A stretch of 27,994 nucleotides of DNA from CAYNFH01 sp964396385 (GTDB lineage Bacteria; Armatimonadota; Chthonomonadetes; Chthonomonadales; CAJBBX01): NCBI GenBank assembly GCA_964396385.1, contig CAYNFH010000063.1, forward strand, positions 1-27,994. Reading direction: 5' to 3'. Shown piece after piece: positions 20,982 to 27,860 of the stretch (the stretch's first letter is position 1; every line of letters begins with the position of its first letter). The notes beneath the pieces were generated by a model that had not been told where the DNA came from, did no database searches, and saw only the letters and a program-made list of their open reading frames with translations. The position numbers and the translations under genes were made by a program.

Positions 20982-22127
20982 GTGAGCAAGCAACCAGGCA
21001 GTATGGAACAGACCGACGAGATAGCGGAACTGCGCGCCCGCCTGGCGGAAGCGGAGGAGACGCTGCGGGCCATCCGCAACGGTGAAGTGGACGCGGTGGT
21101 GGTCTCCGGAGCGGAGGGCGAGCGCGTCTACACTCTAGAGAGCGCCGAGCTCCCGTACCGCGTGCTGGTGGAGCAGATGCAGGAGGGAGCGGCCACGCTC
21201 TCGCCGGACGGCATTGTGCTGTACGCAAACCTCCGCCTCTCCGCCATGCTGGGCGTCCCCCACGGACGGCTCATTACCACGAGGATACGCGAGTACGTAT
21301 CCGGTGAATCCCTCGTCAAGCTTGAGTCGCTGCTGCGCGCCGGCGCTTCGGAAGCCGCGCGTGGGGAGGTCGCTTTTGACGCGGGCGACGGCACGGTGGT
21401 GCCGGCCTATGTGGCCGTGAGCCCGTTGCCCCCTGAGGTGGAGGGATGTGTCTGCCTCGTGGTGACGGACCTTACGGAGCAGGAATCGATGCGCCGCAAC
21501 CAGGCGGAGATCCAGGAGCTGAACGAGCAGCTCCGCAGGGCTATGCGTGAGACCCACCACCGCGTAAAGAACAACCTCCAGGTCATCGCCGGCATTCTGG
21601 ACCTGCGGATAATGGACGGCGAGGAGACCGTGCCGACCGACGAGCTGCGGCGCGTGGCGCTGCACGCCCGTACGCTGGCGGCAGTACACGACCTGCTGAC
21701 CCAGGAAGTGAGCCAGGACGAAGACACCCACTACGTCTCCTGCCGGGCCGTGCTGAGCAAGTTGATCGAGCTCATGCGCCAGACGGGCTCGGGGCGTACC
21801 TTCTGTACTCATCTCGAGGACGCGCGGGTGACGGCCAGGCAGGGCACCTCATTGGCGCTGGTGGTGAGCGAAGTGATAGCGAACGCGGTGAAGCACGGCA
21901 GCGGACGCGTGGAAGTCCGGCTGACGGTGGAGAACGGTTTGGCCACTGTGGAGGTGTGCGACAACGGCGCAGGGTTTCCGGAGGGCTTCGACGTGAGCCG
22001 CTCCGCCAATACCGGGCTGGAGCTAGTGGAGCAGGTAACGCGCTGGGACCTTTCCGGCCGCGTCTGGTACCAGAACCGCCCGGAAGGCGGCGCATGCGTA
22101 AGACTCCAGATGCCCACGGTTCGGTAG
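20982..22127 (+). CDS. PAS-HisKA_2 histidine kinase of the kai operon
   Basis: The 381-residue kinase starts with a coiled coil AELRARLAEAEETLRAIRNG that leads to a PAS domain (about 52-170, ending VVTDLTEQ). A HisKA_2 helix follows with ETHHRVKNNLQVIAGILDL (His192/193), then HATPase_c (about 265-378: VVSEVIANAVKHGSG, DNGAGFPEGF, NTGLELV). The start is GTG 20982; ATG 21003 is an alternative. It follows kaiB2 by 21 bases and is very probably co-transcribed. KaiC/KaiB next to such kinases is seen in several non-cyanobacterial phyla, so it is a reasonable output or input arm of the Kai module; the partner receiver is not in the operon. Confidence 0.93.
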   Translation: MSKQPGSMEQTDEIAELRARLAEAEETLRAIRNGEVDAVVVSGAEGERVYTLESAELPYRVLVEQMQEGAATLSPDGIVLYANLRLSAMLGVPHGRLITTRIREYVSGESLVKLESLLRAGASEAARGEVAFDAGDGTVVPAYVAVSPLPPEVEGCVCLVVTDLTEQESMRRNQAEIQELNEQLRRAMRETHHRVKNNLQVIAGILDLRIMDGEETVPTDELRRVALHARTLAAVHDLLTQEVSQDEDTHYVSCRAVLSKLIELMRQTGSGRTFCTHLEDARVTARQGTSLALVVSEVIANAVKHGSGRVEVRLTVENGLATVEVCDNGAGFPEGFDVSRSANTGLELVEQVTRWDLSGRVWYQNRPEGGACVRLQMPTVR

Positions 22128-22154
22128 AGAGATTATAATGGTAGGAGGAACGCA

Positions 22155-22673
22155 ATGACGCAGACCCAAGAGGCGCCGCCTCGGAATTCCAGTCTCCTAC
22201 TACAGTACTGACACCAGTACCAGCCCATCGCAGAGCTACTTCCGGCTTTCCGGCACCTCCCTGGCATCCCCGGTCGTGGCGGGGGCGGTGGCCCTCATGA
22301 TCCAGGCCAACCCGAATCTCTCACCCGATGCAGTCAGGGTCCGACTGATGGTCTTCGCCGACAGGTGGGGTTCCCCGACGGATCCGCCGACGCTTGCACC
22401 TTTGGAGCGGGATACCTGGACATCCCGGCGGCCCTGTGCAGCACGGTGGTTGCGAGGCAGTCCGCGGTGAGCCCTTTGCTCTACGTTGACAGCTCGGGGA
22501 ACGTGAACGTAGACACCAGCCGCGCCCTCTGGGGCACGAACGCCATCTGGGGGACGACCACCCTCACCTCCAGCCATGCCATGTGGGGCACAGCCGTGTG
22601 GAGCGACCGGGCCTGCTGGGGGACCTCCTCCAGCGCGGTGGACCTGAGCTCCGACGCCATCAAGGGCGAGTAG
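22155..22673 (+). pseudogene. Subtilisin-like (S8) protease remnant, internally deleted and frameshifted
   Basis: AGGAGG and ATG 22155 open only 18 codons. A different frame then gives IPVSYYSTDTSTSPSQSYFR followed by LSGTSLASPVVAGAVALMIQ, the S8 catalytic-Ser motif (Ser codon 22258-22260) and the usual helix. Near 22365 the frame shifts again. The C-terminal part continues to 22673 with FGAGYLDIPAAL and WGTNAIWG, HAMWGTAVWSD and CWGTSSS, the Trp-Gly-Thr repeats seen at the end of many secreted S8 proteases. The catalytic Asp and His domains are gone. Both ends of the gene seem retained around an internal deletion. Confidence 0.8.
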
Positions 22674-22684
22674 GGCATATAGCC

Positions 22685-22917
22685 ATGAACCTCCTCCTGC
22701 TGGAGGACGGCCGACCGGTCATTGGGGCGTCCGTTGGGGCGAACCTGGCGATAGAACTGCGGCGCGCTCTACGCTAGGACTGCGACTGCCGGAGCTCATC
22801 GAGCGAAGGGGCGACTGGGAGGCCGGCACAGCTCTGGTGGTGAGCGCCACGGCGCTCCTGTTCACGGCGCCCTGCGTGCTCGGCGACGCCCATGTCGTCC
22901 AGCTTCCAGAGTCGTGA
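22685..22917 (+). pseudogene. Probable receiver-domain remnant
   Basis: ATG 22685 opens 30 codons, MNLLLLEDGRPVIGASVGAN and LAIELRRALR, resembling the first strand and helix of a receiver (LLLLED). In another frame, 22777-22917 reads LPELIERRGDWEAGTALVVS then ATALLFTAP and GDAHVVQLP, resembling strands four and five. The middle with the phosphoacceptor is missing. The resemblance is by eye and moderate. Confidence 0.42.
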
Positions 22918-23011
22918 CGCGATGCAAGCACACACCCGCACTCAACGGCAACTCTGTTACCCGTTACAAACCGGGGGACGCCGCTTCTGGCGTGTTCCGC
23001 TCTCTTGAGCG
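22918..23011. other. Spacer between the remnants and the RHH-like gene
   Basis: Nothing recognisable; it is downstream of the minus-strand RHH-like gene. Confidence 0.3.
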
Positions 23012-23251
23012 TTATGTGGACTCCGCCCGAAGCAGCAGCTCATCTGGCGAGCAGGCTTCAATCTGCTCGCCAGCGCACACGCACTCCAGCAGATGAAAGG
23101 CTAGGCGGACAACCTCCGCGTTAGACCGGAGCCGCAGTATCCGGCGCAGCTCTTCCACTCGCTCACTCTCCGTCCGGCAGAGCCGCAGCCCCAGCATCTG
23201 CGTCTTCTCTGGAACCCCCTCGCCCGGAAACCACTTCGGCTTACTGCTCAT
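23012..23251 (-). CDS. Small RHH-like protein
   Basis: The 79-residue protein has a Lys/Pro-rich N-terminus followed by the strand TQMLGLRLCRTESERVEELR and RILRLRSNAEVVRLAFHLLE, which fits the ribbon-helix-helix pattern of a strand then two helices. GGGAG lies five bases before ATG 23251. The C-terminal 20 residues hold three cysteines (CVCAGEQIEAC). The 3-prime part contains a perfect 11-bp inverted repeat. Likely a small DNA-binding regulator; target unknown. Confidence 0.6.
   Translation of the reverse strand: MSSKPKWFPGEGVPEKTQMLGLRLCRTESERVEELRRILRLRSNAEVVRLAFHLLECVCAGEQIEACSPDELLLRAEST
23044..23073. repeat. Perfect inverted repeat inside the RHH-like gene
   Basis: CTGGCGAGCAG (23044-23054) pairs with CTGCTCGCCAG (23063-23073) around eight bases. 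A perfect 11-bp stem inside coding sequence is unusual and lies close to the 3-prime end of the gene. Confidence 0.55.
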
Positions 23252-23386
23252 TGCACTCCCATACTCCCAAGTACCGACCCGAGCGATCCCAGACAGCCAC
23301 GGCGCTTCAGTAACCTCTGACCAAGCTTAAGTACCGCGATGCTCCGGAAAAGTGCAACCAGCCTGGCCTTCTAACGTGCGATAGAC

Positions 23387-23416
23387 TTGACAATCGCGTT
23401 TAACATGCAGTACAAC
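23387..23416 (+). promoter_or_regulatory. Probable promoter of the sigma factor gene
   Basis: A perfect -35 box TTGACA (23387-23392), an 18-base spacer and TACAAC (23411-23416). It points toward the sigma factor gene, giving a leader of about 215 bases. The -10 type matches the one proposed at 25613. The 23252-23637 region holds no gene. Confidence 0.52.
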
Positions 23417-23637
23417 AGTCTGCGCCGCCAAGAGCGGCCCCAAACTAACCGCGGGCCGGCAGCTACTGCCGGTCGGAAGAACCAGCGTTCTTCCCGCCTC
23501 TCCCCGACGCGAGGCGCTGCCCGGACAACCGCAGCCGGTGGCGCCGCCTCCCTTGTCTCCGCCCATTGCCGCCTCGGCTGGTTGCACACCTGCCCTTCCA
23601 GACGACCGTGAGAGCGCGGTCAAAGGAGATGCCCTAC

Positions 23638-24264
23638 TTGCCCGAACATGCTGCTGCTACTGCCGTCTGCGCCACCTTTTCTCTCCAAGATCTGAACAGC
23701 CAGTTAGCCCAGAGCGCTCCCGCCTCCGAACTGCCGCGCCAGGAGCGCGACGCGCTGTTTGCGGAGTTCCAGCCCCTGGTGCGCCGCCTCATCCGCCAGT
23801 ACGGCGACACTCCCGAGCTGCGCCAGGACCTCTCCGGCGAGATCTACTGCCGGTTTTGCGCTCTGCTGGACGCCTATGACCCCGCACGGGGGGTGCCCCT
23901 TCGGCCCTATCTGGTTCGCCAGCTCACGGCCTCCGTGTACACCTACGCCCGGGCCGGCTGGCGGAGTGAGAAGCGCGAGACCTCTCTTGACGCAATCACC
24001 GGCGGCGAGTGGCTGGGGCAGCACGCGGACCCGACGAGTGAGTGGGACGAGCACGTGGCGACCGAACAAGCCTTGCGCTCGCTCCCCGACGCCATCGCCA
24101 AGCTTCCCAAGAGACAGCGGCAGGTCTTGATCTGGCGCTACTATGAAGAGCAAAGCTTCGAGGAGATCGCGTCTCGGCTGTCCGTAGAAGTTTCCACTAC
24201 CAGGAGCCTGCTGCGCCATGCCATCAACAATCTGCGGCGCGCCGTTTCTGCGGAAGCCGCCTGA
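23638..24264 (+). CDS. Sigma-70 family RNA polymerase sigma factor
   Basis: The 208-residue protein has a region-2-like part (FAEFQPLVRRLIRQYGD, then LRQDLSGEIYCRFCALLDAY and an Arg-rich end) and a clear region 4 (LPKRQRQVLIWRYYEEQSFE, then EIASRLSVEVSTTRSLLRHA). The linker is short, and there is no region 1.1 or extended region 3, so it is ECF-like or a related small sigma-70 factor. TTG 23638 is chosen because AAAGGAG at 23622-23628 is correctly spaced from it; the ATG at 23629 directly abuts that site. No anti-sigma factor is adjacent, so control may come from the receivers or promoter. Confidence 0.85.
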   Translation: MPEHAAATAVCATFSLQDLNSQLAQSAPASELPRQERDALFAEFQPLVRRLIRQYGDTPELRQDLSGEIYCRFCALLDAYDPARGVPLRPYLVRQLTASVYTYARAGWRSEKRETSLDAITGGEWLGQHADPTSEWDEHVATEQALRSLPDAIAKLPKRQRQVLIWRYYEEQSFEEIASRLSVEVSTTRSLLRHAINNLRRAVSAEAA

Positions 24265-24288
24265 GACACGGCCGGGGTGATAAGCAGC

Positions 24289-24378
24289 CTAGCGCCTACG
24301 TCCCCGCCAGTAGAAGCCGCCCCCGCCGAACAGCAGCACCAATACCACTAACAGGATAATCAGCTCTTCAGTACTCAT
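24289..24378 (-). CDS. Very small single-span membrane protein (DUF3309-like)
   Basis: From ATG 24378, preceded by GGAGGGAAGG, it encodes 29 residues: MSTEELIILLVVLVLLFGGG, then a short aromatic/basic tail GFYWRGRRR. The hydrophobic core followed by glycines and a basic end is the pattern of very small DUF3309-like membrane proteins. The open frame extends to 24483, but the Shine-Dalgarno site supports the ATG. The function of the family is unknown. Confidence 0.65.
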   Translation of the reverse strand: MSTEELIILLVVLVLLFGGGGFYWRGRRR

Positions 24379-24700
24379 GGCCTTCCCTCCCCGACAGGTG
24401 TCAGGCTCAACTGCGCTCGGTTCCCCGCGGACTTCAGCCTGGGACAGGGCGCCCTCGCAGGTGCGAGAGTAGCCGCTCTGCACGCCTGATCGGGCGACCT
24501 CAGCGCAAATAGGACGTCCGCCGCTCTTTGATTGTTCGCCCGCTCACGGGCCACTCAGAAGTCACAGGTGCGCGGCATTCTGGCTGCACCGTCGGTGCGT
24601 CCGGCATCCTCCTCGCCCAGGCTGCCCGTGCCGATAATCCTTAGCAGGGAGACTGTCAGCCGGCCGTGGCACCCAGTAGCTAGGGCAGGGAGGAATGGTG
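24379..24700. other. Intergenic region
   Basis: No gene or clear promoter is seen. GGGAGG at 24689-24693 is the ribosome site of the gene that follows. Confidence 0.3.
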
Positions 24701-24910
24701 ATGCGGCTGATAGACGCGCGGATAGGCCAGCAGGTGCGGGTAGACCTCGCAGGCCTGGAGTTGGCTGTGCCGGAAGTACGGGGGACCTCCGTTGTGGGAG
24801 TCGTGGCAGAGGTCAATCCGGCAGAGGAGGCGCTCAAGGTACGGATCACGCTGCCCACGGGCCAGCAGCGATACATCACCGTCAGTCCAGGTCGCGTGCA
24901 GCGATGGTAA
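24701..24910 (+). CDS. Small beta-rich hypothetical protein, 69 aa
   Basis: ATG 24701 has GGGAGGA six bases upstream; the ATG at 24695 overlaps that site. The product reads MRLIDARIGQQVRVDLAGLE and then VRGTSVVGVVAEVNPAEEA, VRITLPTGQQRYITVSPGRV. Alternating hydrophobics suggest a small beta barrel, the kind that could bind RNA or protein, but no family is recognised. It is convergent with the receiver gene that follows. Confidence 0.55.
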   Translation: MRLIDARIGQQVRVDLAGLELAVPEVRGTSVVGVVAEVNPAEEALKVRITLPTGQQRYITVSPGRVQRW

Positions 24911-24967
24911 GCGGCCCTACCCGTCGCTATGTGTCGCCACCAGAGCCGCACCGGACAGCCAGATTAC

Positions 24968-25429
24968 TCAGGGCGGGTGGAACTTGTGCCAGGCGCGCGC
25001 CATCTCCAGCAGGAGGGTGTCGCTGTTTACCGGCTTTACGACGTAGCCGCTCGCTCCTATGCTGTCCGCCTCCTCCCGGTGCTCCGAGTATGCGGTGACC
25101 ATCACGACGCAGGTGGGAAACTCGTGCAGGATCCGCCGGGTCGCTTCCAGGCCATCGAATGCTCCCGGCATATTGATATCCATCAGGACAAGGTCTGGGT
25201 GTTCTCTAAGCACTGTCCGCACCCCCTCCTCACCAGAAATCGCGGAAGCCAGCACACGCAGCCCGGCGCGGGAGAGTATCCGGCGCACCTGCATCTGGGT
25301 GATGCCCTCGTCCTCCACAATGATGGCCGTCCTACCCTGAAGGCCCGCCGCTGCGGTGGCGCGCTCCTCTTCCGGATGGATGGGCTGAACGACCTCCTGC
25401 CATCCTCCCGTCAGCAGCAATAGTGGCAT
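24968..25429 (-). CDS. Stand-alone receiver-domain response regulator
   Basis: From ATG 25429 (AAGGAG nine bases upstream; TTG 25462 is possible) the 153-residue protein has a variable N-terminus of about 33 residues, then E39-D40 (IVEDEGITQMQV), phosphoacceptor D84 (LMDINMPG), Thr112 (VTAY) and K132 (VKPVNS). It is the nearest relative of the receiver at 10151-10621, and, like it, is transcribed away from a HisKA_2 kinase (25794). No output domain is present. The C-terminus ends MARAWHKFHPP, just past the receiver fold. Confidence 0.9.
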   Translation of the reverse strand: MPLLLLTGGWQEVVQPIHPEEERATAAAGLQGRTAIIVEDEGITQMQVRRILSRAGLRVLASAISGEEGVRTVLREHPDLVLMDINMPGAFDGLEATRRILHEFPTCVVMVTAYSEHREEADSIGASGYVVKPVNSDTLLLEMARAWHKFHPP

Positions 25430-25589
25430 CCGTTCTTGCTCCTTGCTAGTACTGCGCAGCAACCTACCGGAGAGCGCGGCAGCAGCCGCACATGCCGGTG
25501 GTATTTACGCCTGGAGCCGTGGTTTCCTGCCCGTCGAGTGCTCGAATATAACAAAGAGCGTCACTGCCACTCGGACATTGCCCGCTTGC

Positions 25590-25618
25590 TTGCCTGGCTC
25601 AGAGAACTGTGATACAAC
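25590..25618 (+). promoter_or_regulatory. Possible promoter of the 25794 kinase
   Basis: TTGCCT (25590-25595), a 17-base spacer ending TGTGA, and TACAAC (25613-25618). The arrangement matches the promoter proposed for the paralogous kinase at 10972, including the TGTGA. The leader would be about 170 bases. The rest of 25430-25793 shows no gene. Confidence 0.4.
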
Positions 25619-25793
25619 AGCCCGGCTGTTGAGGACAGGCAGCGCGGCTGCACCTCCTCAGCCCTCCACCAGGGGCGCGTAGTTGCGCCCTCATGCGTTC
25701 CCGATGGTCCGCCGCGGAGCTCGCCTGCTGCGTCCTTCGCTCCCAATGGCTGAAGCGTTGGCTGACTATCTTTTCCGCCAAGGAGCAAACGCT

Positions 25794-26870
25794 ATGCCGG
25801 CCGGATCGTCGCCCGTGTCTGTACGTTCGCTCTCCTGTGAGCAGGAACCCTGCTTTCAGCTCCTGATGGAGAGCGTTGCCGACTACGCCATTTTCCTCAT
25901 GGACACCTCCGGAGAGATCGTCCAGTGGAACGCCGGCGCCGAGCATCTCTTCGGCTATTCCGTTGACGAGATTACGGGGCAACACTTTGCTGCCATCTTC
26001 ACTCCCGACGACCGGGCCGCCGGCATTCCCGACCAGGAACTGCTCCACGCCGCCAGCACCGGCCGGGCTACCGACGAGCGCTGGCATCAGCGCAAGGACG
26101 GCAGCCGCTTCTGGGCCTCGGGCATTACTACGGCGCTCAAAGACGAGAGTGGCAGCCTCATAGGCTTCGCCAAGATCGCCCGGGATCTGACCGAGCGTCG
26201 GCAGCACGAAGAGGAGGTCGAGCGCCTCAACGCTCTCCTCCGCCGTACCGTCTCCGAGACGCACCACCGGGTGAAGAACAACCTGCAGATGCTAGCCGGG
26301 CTCATCGACCTGCAGGCAATGGACCATCCGCAGACCATCCCCTCGGCGGAACTAGCACGCCTGGGTCAGCACGTGCGGGGCCTCTCCGTCATCCACGACC
26401 TGCTCACTTCCGAGTCCCGCCGCGGCAAGCTCGACGTGCTCTCGGCGCTCACGACCCTGGGCAGGCTGCTGGCCAACCTGCGCACCGGCCTTGCCGACCG
26501 GCCGATTAACGTCGAGATTGAGGACGTGGAGATTCCCGCACGGTCCTCCACCGCCCTCACCATCCTGGTCAATGAGCTGGTCACCAACGCCGCGAAGCAC
26601 GGGCGAGGGGATATAGACGTGAGCTTCGCGGTCGTGGACGGTACAGCCCGCCTGGAAGTATGCGACCGTGGTCCGGGGTTCCCGGACGGATTTACCGCGG
26701 ATGGTACGGGCAGCATGGGATTGGAGCTAGTGCAGAACGTCGTCCGCATCGACCTGCAGGGGTCCGTGAGCTTCGGCAATCTGCCGGAAGGCGGAGCGCG
26801 CGTCGTGGTGAGCTTTCCTCTGCAGGTTCCGCCAGCCGGAGATGTTGGGCTATCCGGCCGGCAAGTGTAA
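25794..26870 (+). CDS. PAS-HisKA_2 histidine kinase
   Basis: From ATG 25794 (AAGGAG eight bases before it; the open frame starts at 25683) the 358-residue kinase has a PAS domain (about 20-135, ending ARDLTERRQH), a HisKA_2 helix with ETHHRVKNNLQMLAGLIDL (His157/158) and HATPase_c (about 250-345: LVNELVTNAAKHGRG, DRGPGFPDGF, SMGLELV). It is a full-length paralogue of the 10972 kinase, with the canonical KNN after the His. It lies divergent from its likely partner receiver at 24968. No membrane segment is present, so it senses an intracellular signal. Confidence 0.93.
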   Translation: MPAGSSPVSVRSLSCEQEPCFQLLMESVADYAIFLMDTSGEIVQWNAGAEHLFGYSVDEITGQHFAAIFTPDDRAAGIPDQELLHAASTGRATDERWHQRKDGSRFWASGITTALKDESGSLIGFAKIARDLTERRQHEEEVERLNALLRRTVSETHHRVKNNLQMLAGLIDLQAMDHPQTIPSAELARLGQHVRGLSVIHDLLTSESRRGKLDVLSALTTLGRLLANLRTGLADRPINVEIEDVEIPARSSTALTILVNELVTNAAKHGRGDIDVSFAVVDGTARLEVCDRGPGFPDGFTADGTGSMGLELVQNVVRIDLQGSVSFGNLPEGGARVVVSFPLQVPPAGDVGLSGRQV

Positions 26871-27326
26871 CTGCAAGCGAGAGTGAGTGACCAGGCGCCC
26901 GGAGTGAACGACAATGGTGGCTATACCAGGATCCTGCTCTCCGGAAGTGCCCGGCCCATCCAACCAAGGGGCCAAGCTTCCAGAAGGTTCCCATGGCTTG
27001 CCTTGACTCAGTGCTGGGCGCGTGCTGGACAGCGACCAGGCAATGCGTACTGCTATATTATGACTACGCCCCGGGAGCCGCAGACCCGTTGTGCTGCCAC
27101 CGGTAGGGAGAAATCACATCCCCGGCCATTCCGGCTGTCGGAGGCTGCTGTCCCGGCCGTCTACCTGCCCTCACGACCCGCGGACTACGGGTGCGTTAGA
27201 GTGAACAGCCGAGGTTATTGCGACGGCCCATGGCCCGTAATGCGTACCTATCGGGCGGGACGCATTCCAGCGGCGCCCCGGGTTGACCGACAATTACCCC
27301 ATACAACCAAATAGTCTCTCCAACTA
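26871..27326. other. Intergenic region with no supported gene
   Basis: About 450 bases. A 143-codon open frame (26883-27314) has no homology I can see and no ribosome site, so it is not called. The last 30 bases are the left flank of the repeated hairpin. Confidence 0.35.
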
Positions 27327-27354
27327 CGGCAGGGCACACTGAAGTGCCCTGCCG
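27327..27354 (+). repeat. Repeated hairpin element, copy 2
   Basis: CGGCAGGGCAC (27327-27337) pairs with GTGCCCTGCCG (27344-27354) around ACTGAA; the flanking A-T pair makes a 12-bp stem. The stem is identical to 6805-6832. On the left both copies have CAACCA/AACCA, a purine-rich stretch, GTCTC and then nine bases before GGCAGGG; on the right both have TTCC(T/C)AT. Such conservation at non-coding sites implies a repeated element. Confidence 0.7.
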
Positions 27355-27375
27355 TTCCCATACCTCTCACATATA

Positions 27376-27404
27376 AAGTGCCGAGCGGCGGAAGCTCGGC
27401 ACTT
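27376..27404. terminator. 11-bp hairpin, probable terminator of the small minus-strand gene
   Basis: AAGTGCCGAGC (27376-27386) pairs perfectly with GCTCGGCACTT (27394-27404) around seven bases. On the minus strand it is followed by TATATGTG and lies about 45 bases after the stop at 27450, which suits a terminator. Confidence 0.5.
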
Positions 27405-27416
27405 CTTGGTGAACCC

Positions 27417-27439
27417 GGACGGCTTAGCGCATGCCGTCC
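27417..27439. terminator. 7-bp hairpin next to the previous one
   Basis: GGACGGC (27417-27423) pairs with GCCGTCC (27433-27439). With the two hairpins to the left it forms a row of three in 113 bases. Confidence 0.4.
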
Positions 27440-27449
27440 CGAGCGGTCG

Positions 27450-27629
27450 TTAGCCAGGTAATGGAGGGACCGTCCCCGGGAAGTGACAGTTTCCTGTTGG
27501 ACTGGCGGAGTGGGCCGGAGCCTCTCTGTCCAGCTCAAAGCGCCTCCGCCAGGACACGGCAGCCTGACGCATCATCCATTGGATGACGTTCCGGCGCTCT
27601 TCGGTGCGTAGTTCGATAGGTTTGTCCAT
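27450..27629 (-). CDS. Small hypothetical protein, 59 aa
   Basis: ATG 27629 is preceded by AAAGGAG at a good distance. The product begins MDKPIELRTEERRNVIQWMM and continues RQAAVSWRRRFELDREA, a charged, probably helical stretch; the last 20 residues are Pro/Ser-rich and low in structure. No family is recognised. Three hairpins follow its stop. It is divergent from the partial gene at 27861. Confidence 0.45.
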   Translation of the reverse strand: MDKPIELRTEERRNVIQWMMRQAAVSWRRRFELDREAPAHSASPTGNCHFPGTVPPLPG

Positions 27630-27860
27630 CTTGGGACTCCTTTCTGTATCGACGTGCGGGAAGCGGCGGACGACTTCCCACTACCGCCGGACCGGAGCGA
27701 CACAGAGAGGTGCGAGGCGGGCGCCCCGTCACGGCGTACCTTTCTATTCCGCAACGGGCACGTACCGAACATTGTCAGGATTACGGGATTCTTGAGATTC
27801 GGCATCTGCAACAGCCTGCGGATAGAGTAGCGGACCTTCGCATAGGGGGTGAGGAAGAAC

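Noticed and set aside
26883..27314. 143-codon plus-strand open frame after the last kinase
   Set aside because: No ribosome site, no recognisable domain and Arg/Pro-rich composition; the region ends in the repeated hairpin.
6805..27404. Hairpins as ANTAR-protein binding sites
   Set aside because: ANTAR targets are paired hairpins with hexaloops having A at position 1 and G at 4. Only ACTGAA at 27338 fits; CTTGAT at 6816 does not, no second hexaloop hairpin is nearby, and no ANTAR domain is encoded here.
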